A stretch of 64,000 nt of DNA from Marthasterias glacialis (Eukaryota > Echinodermata > Asteroidea > Forcipulatida > Asteriidae): the NCBI GenBank assembly GCA_911728455.2, contig OU452226.1, positions 9,647,498 to 9,711,497 on the forward strand, read 5' to 3'. The notes under the pieces are model-generated. The model was given only the letters and a program-made list of their open reading frames with translations. It was not told the DNA's origin and did no database searches. The position numbers and the translations under genes are program-made. Shown here piece by piece: positions 1 to 11,500 of this stretch; positions within the stretch are counted from its first letter, which is position 1, and each line of letters opens with the position of its first letter.

Positions 1-770
1 ATGATATATCAGAACACAACATTCATACACGTACTTGTGCTTAGGGTATTAAAATCCTAATCTGATGGTTATTACATTATATTTAAGATGTGAATAGTTC
101 AGATGCCATGTTACTGCGTCCCTACTAAAACCAGATATCAGTTTCTGGGTCCCACCACGGTACCACCCCAGCACCAATCTCCAAGTCTGTCTGTCACTGC
201 ACAGGGGGGCACATTCCTCGGCAGCTTGCTGGATGTCAAATGAGGGCTGTGCCATTCTGCTGCTGGCGTTAAGGGCAAAGGGGGTGATAATCTCAATATT
301 CGGGGCACTGGGAACTGGGTTTTTGACCAAGTTCATCAAGCGACCTCTTAACCCGTGGATTAGTGTGAAACAGTAATGGTTTGTACAGGTTTGGCATATA
401 ACACACACCATCACTTTAGGCATTACCAAATTTGATCAGTGCAGTTTAAGTGGCTGGATTATTATGCCTTTCTGGTAATGGAACCAAGGGACCCTCAAAA
501 GTGACTAGCAATGTGACCCGTAGGTCTGATGCTACATGTACCTGTTTAGAGAAGATGGTGAAGAAATGTCAATTTTAGATACGTGGGAGGAAAATCTGAA
601 TCGGGGACATTGCATGCAACCAGGTAGGGACTGAAAACCTAATCTACATGCAAGGCTGTGGTCCAGAATTCAAACCAGGGTCACAGGGGAAGAAACCACT
701 GAGCCACCCTGAATGCTCAAGACATAATACAGAATGATGAAGGAAAATGTAGTATTGGAATGTGATCTCC
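1..770. other. Non-coding stretch with a SINE-like fragment
   Basis: No convincing gene. The only long open frame (minus strand, 49-429) has no recognisable motif. The second half holds a tRNA-derived repeat fragment, listed separately, and the stretch ends at the tandem array. Confidence 0.5.
548..710 (-). repeat. SINE-like repeat, tRNA-derived head (copy 1)
   Basis: Read on the minus strand, a head resembling a tRNA internal promoter (a GGTTTGAATTC-like B box near 665) is followed by a body ending in the complement of TTTTAGAT-GTGGGAGGAAAA. The same arrangement recurs at 12490-12683, where the B box is closer to consensus. Two copies with matching head and body support a dispersed SINE family. 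Boundaries are approximate. Confidence 0.5.
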
Positions 771-1800
771 CCTTCTAATAAAGCGTTTCCCCTACTACAG
801 AGGTTTTCCCCTGACTATCAAGGCTTTTCCTTTACTATCGAGGCTTTTCCCCTTCTAATAAAGCGTTTCCCCTACTACAGAGGTTTTCCCCTGACTATCA
901 AGGCTTTTCCTTTACTACTGAGGCTTTTCCCCTTCTAATGAAGCGTTTCTCCTACTACAGAGGTTTTCCCCTGACTATCAAGGCTTTTCCTTTACTATCG
1001 AGGCTTTTCCCCTTCTAATAAAGCGTTTCCCCTACTACAGAGGTTTTCCCCTGACTATCAAGGCTTTTCCTTTACTATCGAGGCTTTTCCCCTTCTAATG
1101 AAGCGTTTCCCCTACTACAGAGGTTTTCCCCTGACTATCAAGGCTTTTCCTTTACTATCGAGGCTTTTCCCCTTCTAATAAAGCGTTTCCCCTACTACAG
1201 AGGTTTTCCCCTGACTATCAAGGCTTTTCCTTTACTATCGAGGCTTTTCCCCTTCTAATAAAGCGTTTCCCCTACTACAGAGGTTTTCCCCTGACTATCA
1301 AGGCTTTTCCTTTACTACTGAGGCTTTTCCCCTTCTAATGAAGCGTTTCTCCTACTACAGAGGTTTTCCCCTGACTATCAAGGCTTTTCCTTTACTATCG
1401 AGGCTTTTCCCCTTCTAATAAAGCGTTTCCCCTACTACAGAGGTTTTCCCCTGACTATCAAGGCTTTTCCTTTACTATCGAGGCTTTTCCCCTTCTAATG
1501 AAGCGTTTCCCCTACTACAGAGGTTTTCCCCTGACTATCAAGGCTTTTCCTTTACTATCGAGGCTTTTCCCGTACTACCGAGGCTTTTCCCCTTCTAATG
1601 AAGCGTTTCCCCTACTACAGAGGTTTTCCCCTGACTATCAAGGCTTTTCCTTTACTATCGAGGCTTTTCCTTTACTATCGAGGCTTTTCCCCTTCTAATA
1701 AAGCGTTTCCCCTACTACAGAGGTTTTCCCCTGACTATCAAGGCTTTTCCTTTACTATCGAGGCTTTTCCCGTACTACTGAGGCTTTTCCCCTACTCCTG
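771..1800. repeat. 80-bp tandem array built of 20-bp subunits
   Basis: About twelve copies of an 80-bp unit, each made of four diverged 20-bp subunits of the form AGGCTTTTCC-YYTACTAYYG. Unit starts (aagcgttt) fall at 781, 861, 941 and so on to 1501, then 1601 and 1701, where one extra 20-bp subunit enters. Variant units recur every 400 bp, a five-unit higher-order repeat. Open frames of 66 and 73 codons inside are by-products of the repeat. Confidence 0.95.
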
Positions 1801-4664
1801 CTCAACTTTTCCTAAGTAAACCCTCATTTAATATTAATTCAAATAAATCCCAGTTTGTTTGAACACTTCAATGTTTGTTGTTATTTATTTATTACAATAT
1901 CTTTTAAACGGGTTAAAAAGATCAGCAGTAAGCTGTTTTACATCAGTGTCCTCCAGGCCAACAAATAATTCAAATGAAAAATGACAACAAACAAGTTTTA
2001 GGAAAGATCATATTTTATGACTCATATCCACACACTCAACAAAAATTCAACATCTGGCAATATTGTCATTGCCCTTGGGAATTACAGACTCAAATCGTTG
2101 AACGGTGAAGTTTGCAATCTGCTTCGTGTCCGTCACTTTCTGCATCATCCGAGGCTTGCTTTTGATGATCTGATGATCGTATTGACTAGATGGAGAGTTG
2201 TTGTGTTCATTCTATTCATATACCAGAAATGTGAAGAAAAAAACACATGCCACGAATCAACATCGCATACTGGAAATGCGTACGCTTTAATGTGTGTTTT
2301 TTTCAAAATATGTAGCTGGAATTTCAGGGAAACTGTGGAGGGGAGTCTCTTCCAATCTCATCATAGTCTTGAATTGATGCTCCATGTTCCTCTATTTTGT
2401 ACACGTGTACGTACTCCTACATTCACAAACGGATAGTTCTCTTATTGCTCAGACATGCTAGACAAATTGTCTTGTCCAGACAAGAAAGACATTTAAAGTA
2501 CATGGTGTTGGCATGTGTTTAACTCAATAAAATCAGGGGTTTCAAGATATTTTGCAGGCATGAGATTTCTCAGGATGTTCTCATAATCTCCTTGAGCCTT
2601 CACATTTTCTTGAAAGAAGTAAAAGCAGTCACCAAAGGGAGAAAGAAATAGTCCACATTGTGTCCAAACCTGTAGTCTTGTATCCATATTTCTAGAGTCT
2701 GTAAATCTCTTGACTTGTATCATCTGGGAAGTTATAAGTCTAGAATAAGGGGGAACCCAGGCCAGCCATTGTTCAGGTATTTTCACATTGGTCCAATCTC
2801 ATCCCTGTATTTTGAAGTAGAACTAGAAGGCAGATGACCAGACGCTTTTGAGGGATGCAAGTGTGAAGTCGAAATGGTGTGGAGTCCAGAGCCCTCTCTA
2901 CACCCTCAGAAGTTTAAGAGCTTCAGTGCAGTATGTGCTCTCAGGTTCAATCTAAGCATTTCCTGCTACCATGGCTACTGTTTTATTTAAGGTTGCAATA
3001 AAGTACCCGGCACAGAAGTTGGTAGTGTAGCTGGTCAAATCAGCCAGTTGGCGACTTGAATCCATTTGTGTAAAACTTTGATTGCTTCTTTCTGTGTTTC
3101 AAAGAGTTTCTGAGAAACCTGCTCCAGAACATAGATCTACAAGTTACAGGTTCGTTTTTAAATGAAGAGAGGCTATATAACTATATAAACACAAATTAAA
3201 TTTTCATAGTTTCACCGGTTCTCCTCACAGAGGTTTTGCTATTCACGATGAATGAATCTGATAGATTGTCGACAGAGAAACAACAAATACCGGTGCTTCA
3301 ATGAGAATTCTTTGTTCTCTTAGCTTTGTCAGGGTTTCTTTGCGCCAGCGGTATTCTCAAAGTAAAATTATTCTGGCAATTTCAAGAAAATAATCCCGTC
3401 AGGATGGCATGAAAATTTGAAGATTCCCAGCCTTAAGTGGTGAAAATTATCCACACTTGACATTCGCAGAGCTCTTTGTTTAAATGCAGAGAATAATAGA
3501 GCTGTTATATTTTGATACTTGTACAGTACGTACATGTGTAGAACTGTACAAGAAAAGTTAGACGAAGATCACACATTTAAAATGAGTGATAAATTTGAAT
3601 GTCATTACTGCATTAAATTTATGTAGAAAGAAAATGGAACATGCTCGGGGCAGTTCCTGATGTTGAGCTTATCCCTATCTTTACACTGCTCTATCAATGT
3701 TGACCTTAGCCCAGGCAAAATTGTTTCTTGAAAACAATTTAATCTATGCGTGTGGTATGTGACCTTCTTGCAGGGCAAAAGGTAAACTTAAATGGGAGAT
3801 GTTTAATTTACTGAAAGTCAGGGTCACTTTGTTTTTCACAATTGGATGTGGGTTAACGTTCATCTGTTCAGACAAACACAGTGGGACCAGGTATAAACCC
3901 TTGGTTAAACGGTGTGCACAAAATCAGTTAGATTGAAAACATAAATGCTCACAGATTATATGGTATAGAGATTGTCATGGTGAAAAACTTGCCTATAAAT
4001 ATTTTTGCCTGATGAATGTACCATTGTTTTTGAGAAATGAGTAAAACAATTAGTTTTGATCTTCAAGTCCAAAATCAAATGTTTCGGAACAGTGAAAACA
4101 TGTATAGGCTTACATGAAATGGGGTATTTCACTATTTTTCTTCTGCCTCCGATGACCGATTGAGCTTAAACTTTCACAGGGTTTGTTATTTCATGTATGT
4201 TGGGGATTGTTGGGTCACATAATAAAGTGCAGGTCTTTGATAATTACCAGTGATGTTCACATGCCTTAAAGGTACATGTGCAAATATACATGTTGTAAGG
4301 TGCATGTGTAGTTTAGTAACAAACATGTAATGTTTGTAGTTAAGGTTGCAAAAAAACACGGAAACAAATTGTATGCGTAGGCCTACATGTACATGTATGC
4401 ATATGTACATTGTACATGTACATTGTACCATACATAAGGAAATAAATGCACCATACATTTATTGTACGTACATTGTACTTGTTGTGAACTAACACATTTA
4501 CAGTTCATGACAGAATGAAAATTGTCCACTTTCCAACATTGCTGGATTGTGAGTTTTTAGAGAGATGTTTGAAATGGGTAGTGCATGTACTTTTATAATT
4601 TACAAAATATAGAAGAATGTGGATGACTTTTCAAACAAGAATTCATCAGCAGGTAGTGTAAGGC

Positions 4665-4910
4665 TGTGTCTGAAACAACCACTTCGGCTGTGATTAAGAC
4701 TCCGAATCAAGCCATTTTGGCTGTGGCTATGGCTGCTGGAAGCAGTGATAGCATTAAATAACAGGACTTTTCTGCGATCCGGCCACAGCCACTCCTGAAG
4801 TCACTTCGGACATGGCCATACTCTCTGCAAATGTCTATTCTTTAGTGCTGCTGTTTCAGCCAGCAGCCAGAACCATAGCTGAAGTCGCTCAGTTTGGAAT
4901 GGCTGCTTAA
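4665..4910. repeat. Palindromic MITE-like element, GTGTCYGAA...GGCTGTGGCTG family
   Basis: A start of the form gtgtctgaaacaaccacttc and an inverted counterpart gaagtcacttcggacat near 4794-4813 frame inner segments rich in ggctgtggct and its complement. A related element lies at 26802-26926 and a fragment at 34139-34190. The 3' part (4815-4910) looks like an appended diverged half-copy. Confidence 0.5.
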
Positions 4911-5084
4911 AAATGAAGCAATTAGGACATTGGGGATCTATGTAGCCCAACACTGTACATTTGAAGTCCACTGACATTAATGTGATTTGATGTCAGATGA
5001 AAATGAAATGCACATTTGATGTCCAAGCATACCATGTGTGATAAATGATCATTTAGGAACATTTGAAAAGAAAGCCACTGATAC

Positions 5085-5265
5085 AGTCAGGTCTGAAATT
5101 ACACGGCCTCCGTTGCCCTGGTCTTGACCTTGGTGTTTTGGTGCCCCCTTTAAAAGTTCCCCATAGACTTGAAGATTTTCCAATGGAAATGCCCTTTGCA
5201 AAATGGAAATGGCCTTGCACTCTCACAGATGAAATTCAAGGCCTGCCAAATGTTCGCTGAAAACA
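5085..5265 (-). repeat. Dispersed repeat, GGGCACCAAGGCAATGACC family (inverted copy)
   Basis: Contains cctccgttgccctggtcttg and a run around ttccaatggaaatgcccttt. These match 12850-13030 in the same orientation. In reverse they match the plus-oriented copies at 17075-17215 and 23295-23450, which carry ggcaccaaggcaatgacta-like text. No coding potential beyond a random 65-codon frame. Confidence 0.6.
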
Positions 5266-5390
5266 TTCTCAATGACATTCTCGTTGCAACTCGAGTAATC
5301 CGCTGTCTGATATCACCTTAATCTCACTTGATTCATTGATGCAATTACTCAACCCTCTCTGATTGAATCTGTAAACCTGTGTCGTTACAG

Positions 5391-5593
5391 ACAGACTATT
5401 GGCAGACCTAGAGGCTTCTACGTCACAGTTCAAGTCTGCAAAGCCAGGGCCTCCACCACCGCTAACATCCAACAACAGCAATTCATCATCGGCACCACCC
5501 CCGGCCCAACACACAATCCAGTCACCCATTTCACCGATCTACTCTGAGATCCCCGCCAATTTGAACGGAAACGATAGCCTTCCCCAGCAGCAG
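5391..5593 (+). CDS. PXN: Paxillin exon 2 (LD1 remainder, Pro/Ser-rich)
   Basis: Acceptor TCGTTACAG ends at 5390 and donor CAG/GTAAGA starts at 5594. Two bases complete a split codon, then the frame reads [13 protein letters not shown], the second half of LD1. A Pro/Ser/Asn-rich stretch follows with PGPPPPL and APPPA, possible SH3 ligands, and one tyrosine in PIYSEIP. A 4-bp downstream AG (5394) is an alternative acceptor in another phase. The earlier one is preferred because a split Asp codon would give LD-x-LL, the LD consensus. Confidence 0.9.
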
Positions 5594-8500
5594 GTAAGAC
5601 AATTAGTTCTGATTATCATTTAATGAAAGATAGTTGTATCTTAATTCATTGATCACACAGCAAGTAGGCAGTGTTGTTCAAACATACATACATATGTAGA
5701 CAAGCTTATCTCAAGAGGCACTTTGGTTGAGCTTCCCTAAGTAGTCAATTCTACGCATCAAGTATTTACTTACAACACACTAGTGGCTTTTAAGGTATTG
5801 TACTCAAAATATTAACAATTTCAAAGTGCTGGAGCTTGCCCCTGAATTTGAAACTGTGGTCACTATCTATGCAGCTACAGTGTACAAATGATGATGTTGT
5901 AAAGAAGATCTCAGGTGAGATTTTAAAGCGACAAACTCTTAAATGAGCTTCGCAAAAAATGATCTCACCTTTTAAAGCCTTGGCTCAACATTAGTAAAGA
6001 GTGCTTCCACTCTTTGCACAAATCAAGATATTTGTAATAAAATCAACCTGTGAAAATGTCAGCTCATTTCGTTGTTTTATTTAAGAGAAAATGATAAAAA
6101 TACATTCAGCATTTTCGTACGCATTCCTATAGGCAGAAAACTAATTTTGGATCTTATTTTATTTATTATTTACAAACGATAACACTTCAGGCAGAATTAT
6201 TTCAAGGAAAGTGTTCTACCATTGTTATCTTTATACATGTACATGTACCATATAAGGTACATGTAAATCTGTGAACATTTATGATTTTCTTCTTACCAAT
6301 GTTGAGCTGGGGCTTTAAAGGATGTATGCCGTGGAAAAGTTTATAATTCCATAACCCTGATCCTCCCAAATGCTCAAAAGTCCTCTTCAGGAAGTTGTCT
6401 GATTGCGAAGGATTGAGAACTTGAATATCACTGGGCCAGGTACTGGATTTTATTTAACATTTAAGTGCTCTCCCGGAATGCCTACAAAAACAGGCCTTGC
6501 TCAGGATGTGACATCACTAGGGGAACCAGAAACGTAACGAAAACCATCTTCATTCCATTGCTACCATACTTGCACGTACTGTTGTGGTAGCAGCATAAGC
6601 ACTTCTTAACATTTCTCGTTCTACTAGTGGCGTCACATGTAATATGTCATGAGCAAGGCTTGTTTTTGTGGGCATTCCCAGAGAGCAATATTTTCAAAAT
6701 AAAGCGAAAAAAGTATACAGAGGGGGGTCGCAACAGGAATTTTTAGCTGCTTCATTATTTATTCATGAACACCCCAGTTTATATCCATTCTGATTGGTCG
6801 AGAGGTGCTCACAAGGCCATGTTTAAATATGTAGTACGTAGAGACAAGATAAAAAGAGTTTAAACACGATTGCCGGCGCTCACATCCATAGGCGAGTTGG
6901 TGCACAAGCTTACGCGTGCACTAATTTATGCATGATGCAATTAATACATACCGGTACTCAATGTAAAATCTGTTAGTACATGTACATGTACATGTATGTG
7001 CGCGTAAGCTCAACCCTTGAGCGTCGTGTGCAATGTGACCCTTCGCAAAATGGTAAATTAGGACAGGAATTGAACTAGTTTGCACATCGGACAAGTTCAA
7101 TTACAGATTTTCCTACATTATTATGCTTTGTAGCAAAAAGGGTATTTATGAATGGGAATAAAAGAGTTGTGTACAAGGTTTTGTGGCTGTGCGCGCTGCG
7201 ATAAGGGACCTTGCTTTCGGCTCAGTCCTTTATCGCACGATCACAACCCTGCCGTTAAAGAACTCGTCAACACTCTTTTAATTCTTTGTTAATCACAAAC
7301 TTTTACATGGCACTGTGGTCAAGGCAGGACATGTACATGTATGTCACACATCCTTTAGGCTAACATCTACTCTGGCTTGATACTTGTGCTTCGTTTTTAA
7401 AAGGGCAAGGCAGTTTTTCATTAGCAGAAGGCACTGCCATGAGGGAAAGTCACATTGCAAATCTCATCTCAGTTCTGAAAATTGAGTGCACATTTTACAT
7501 GGTTGACAAAAGAGAAGATTCATTGCAATGTTTTTTTTTTTTAATAAACAAACTTGCACTGCTCGGATTTCAAACCCTCCTTTCTCGCTCTGCTTCAGTT
7601 GAACCAGTCAGAACCATTGTACGAAGAGCAACCAGACCGCAGGATTCCCCCGGGCCAGGACCCCAGCCACCTCTATGCCAAACCACACCAGGGCTTCACC
7701 CAGCGCTCCCCAGTCTACAACAGCAACTACCAGCCCCAGGCCACCAGCAACCAGGTGAATAACGCGCCCCCGCCCAAACCGGCCAGAATACGCCCCGCCG
7801 CACAGCCGAACACGGCGTACCAGTTCCCTGAAACTACGGGCTACAATAATAAGACGTATCAGGAGACGAAGATGGATAACTTGTCGGAGTTGGATAGCCT
7901 CCTTGCAGACCTGGAGAGTGCACAGGTTAAGATTCAGAATGGTGAGTTTACGGGGGATGGGGGGGGGGTTGTGGTGGGGTTTAAAGGGTTGGAAAATGTA
8001 CAACGTTCATACTGGGGAAAAGTTCATCCTTTCAAATCCTTCAGTTTTAAAGAAACATATACATGTAACTAGCCTGTAAAAACTTTATCACAAGCGACAC
8101 TCACAGTTCGAAGAAAATGGCATATTAAAAATGACAAAAATTACAAGATTGTGATTGTAAATACTTTTTGCCCTGCAAGAATAAAGTAGTTTGAAATGGA
8201 TTCAAGTTTTTCTTAAAAATGACAGTAAAAAACATTTCTCACAGACAATTGGCTGGTACCAATTCTCTGTGAGAACATTTTGAAAAGATTCCTTACAGAC
8301 AACAAGCTATATTTGCGAGTATTTGAATAGTGTCTGGTACAATGACTTGCCTAGTCACAAGTTACCGCATGAATTTGAATTCCTCAGACTATAGAGACAT
8401 TTGCTATGTCAGATGGTTCAGGGAAAGCTTTTGTATAGCAACTTCAAGATGAGCAAACCCTGCTACCATTGTGTCATACACATTCATTCAAATTGTGGAT

Positions 8501-11500
8501 TGGTGTTAGTCGTCTCTTACGGCAACTACGCTTGCCCCGAATCATGCGATATAGGCCCCTAGATACTGTCTCTTTAGTCTGAGGAATTCAACTTTAAGCA
8601 GTAACTTATGACTAAAGCACCAGACATTAATCAAATCCAACCCGCAAATGGCTCATTGGTTGGTACCAGCTCTCTGTGAGAATGGTTTTTTTTACTGACC
8701 CAATGACTGACTGTCATTTTTGTACCAAGTATTAAGCTTGCAAATTTAATGCCCAAGTTTTGTTTTCAAATAACCAAAGTAGAATGGCGTCTTTAACTTG
8801 CCTTTGGGATCGGGGAATTTGTGGCAAACGTTCCTGAAGTTGTTTTTCCTTCTTAAGGTTGTTTGTTGGATTGTGGTTTAAAGGTTATTTGCATCTGTTT
8901 TGTGGGATTACTGGGGCTTGGTCCTCAGTCAGTGGAGGGATTGGCAAAATGACAGCTGCTTGGCCAAATTCCTTGACGAACAGACCACATATTTATTACA
9001 CTGTTAAACGACCTGCGCTACATTTGGTTTCCATGCTGTTCATGAAGTTTAGTTCTTGCTTTTTTTTGTTTTTTTGCGGTAAATGTTTAAGTACAAATGG
9101 AAAAATGTCAAGACGAGGAATGCATGTTTGGTTAATTTGGAAAAGAAGTTTTGGAAAGAAAACCAAAGTATTAACTCTTGATGAGAACAATGTTAGTACT
9201 AATAAGAATGACTTGTTTGTTTGTATACCCTCCTACTTTCCTACCATTCAACGACGGTTTTTACCCTCCTACTGTCCGACCATTTATTATTATCCGCAAT
9301 GGTTTAATGCAATTTGATACGATGTGGTGAACTGCATAGATCTAGATGTACACAGTACTTACATAGTCCACATGCATGTGTATAAATTTACATTGTACAC
9401 TATGGACATGTTTATGCACACCTCACGCATGTTTAAAGTTACATTGTAAACTACATTGTTCATGTATAATACATGTACATGTATACACTTCATTATACAG
9501 TTCATTATACAGTATGTAATGTAGTTTTGTGCACAGTTGTGCCACTACACACACAAAATGGACATGTATAGACTAACCTGAGCACCTCGTTCATGGACGT
9601 TTACACCACCGCAGTTATGGCCGCCGCACGTGTGCGTCGACCCACACACACTGTGAATCCTCCATACTGATTGGTACATACATGAATGCATGCTGATGCA
9701 CTATTGTAGCTCCGCGCTCGCGTGCGGCGGCCATAGCTGTAGTGGCGTAAAATACCATAAACGAGCACTGCTCAGATTAGTGTAAACCCAACCCGTGAAG
9801 TTGACTGTTCAAATGGTAGGTCAACTTACTGGAAAGTGTCACCAAGAATAGGAGGGCTAATGTCTGATTTAGTTGATTTTATTGACTAATAACCAAGTGA
9901 TTTGAGTTAACATACATGTATGTGATGTGTTTAATTAACTTAATTGTTTTGTTTGCTTCATTTGTGTTAATGTGCAAGGAACATTAATCTCTTTGCACAT
10001 TGTACAAAGAGCAACTCTAATATCAGAAGCAGCCATTAATAGAATGTCGCTAATAACGTTCTCTTTTTCCTGAAAAAAACAATCCAACCATGTAACTAGA
10101 ACGTGCAAGACAATTACCAGGTATGTGAACTGCATTGATTTGTTACGTGTGCGTTGTTCCATAAATTCACTGTATCACTAGATGTTGATTAGTCAGTGCA
10201 TATTTGCATGATGCAACGGCAAGTTTTAGTTTGTTTTTCGTAGAGTTCTAGTTACACGTAGAAATGGTGACGCTCAGTAGCATGTGAAAGCTTACATCGG
10301 TGATCCTAGATACCGGCCAATGTTTCATCATGAGTCAGACGCGAAAGGCTACTTTTGTGAACCCTTATCATGACACTAGGTGGCAGCAGACTCTGTGGGT
10401 ACATCCATTGTTCTCGGGGAACATTATGCTTAAAATATTGTAAATAATGGACCCAGTTTCATGGCACGGCTTACCACAGAACTTGGCACTTATGGAACCC
10501 TGTCAAGCCGCATGTGATTTTTACTGGTAGCAAGTACAGAATTTCACTGCAAGCATTGCAATGAAATTGGGCCCGTGCATGTCTGCTGCCACCTAGTGTC
10601 CCAAAGTCCCCCCCCCCCCCTAGAAAATGGATGATTGAAAGTTGTGAACAAATCTCACCCAGGTACACAGTTGTTACATTGACAGTTAGTAAATTTGTGT
10701 GCTTTGCATTTTCCACTGTTTGCCATTAAAAGGATTGCTTGTATGTGTACACTGCATGTATGTAGGATAGGACCCCCTTTGCGGGGCTCGATATACCAAG
10801 TGAACCACTGTCCAGAGTGCAGTAATTTGGGTATCAAAAAAACTTTATTTCACAACAGGCATGATATTCTTCCGACTTTAATCTGATTTCCAATTTTTTT
10901 ACTCTCAGAAAAATTAGCAAAATTGTTATAACTCTATACAAGCCTCTAATGTGTGGGTTAACTCTTATGCTCAATAAAATTGCCCTACTTTTTTCCAAGG
11001 GCCAAATATCATGCCTATCACAACAAAACAAATTTTGCACTCTATCAAAATATAAAGTACCCTAAAGGTTTACTATAGAGTATACTGTAGCTTCTGAAGC
11101 TCAAACCTCCTCCTGAGTAAAACTTCAGCAAATATACAAAAGAGACAGGAATATTTTTGGTCTTGTTGAAATATTTCTGGTACAAGCTTGAGTCAGATGA
11201 AGCGAGATTATCTTCTTCTGGTGTTTTTTTGTAGTGAGCAAAAAGTGACTAAAACAACTGAGTGCTCTTTTTCAGTGTGCTGTTTTTTGCATCATATAAA
11301 TGCCAGCATTTTGGTCGAGACAACTTTGATTTCAGTGGGTTTTTTTTCCCTTCCGATCCACGCATGCGGGTACAGTTCCTGTACTGATTTTCACTCCAAA
11401 GATTCCTCACCTTGTATTCAGGATGTGACGTCTTGGGCATGTGGTCGTTTGATTTTTCTTTTTTATTATTTTCTTTTCCCTTCAAGTTCGTCACGATGGC

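Larger units (their letters stand above)
1801..5390. other. Non-coding upstream/intron sequence
   Basis: AT-rich, with no supported gene. A 139-codon plus-strand frame (2017-2436) and a 97-codon minus frame (2493-2786) show no motif or splice context and look random. TACATGTACATGTA-type tracts lie around 4386-4430. If the first paxillin coding exon lies farther upstream, this is paxillin intron 1. Confidence 0.5.

Noticed and set aside
1498-1819. Open frames of 66 and 73 codons (MKRFPYYRGF...)
   Set aside because: They are translations of the 80-bp tandem array and repeat with its period.
2017-2436. 139-codon plus-strand frame
   Set aside because: No motif, splice context or codon pattern suggesting coding; AT-rich intronic or intergenic DNA.
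7608-8003. 131-codon minus-strand frame opposite paxillin exon 3
   Set aside because: Shadow of the real plus-strand exon with LD2.
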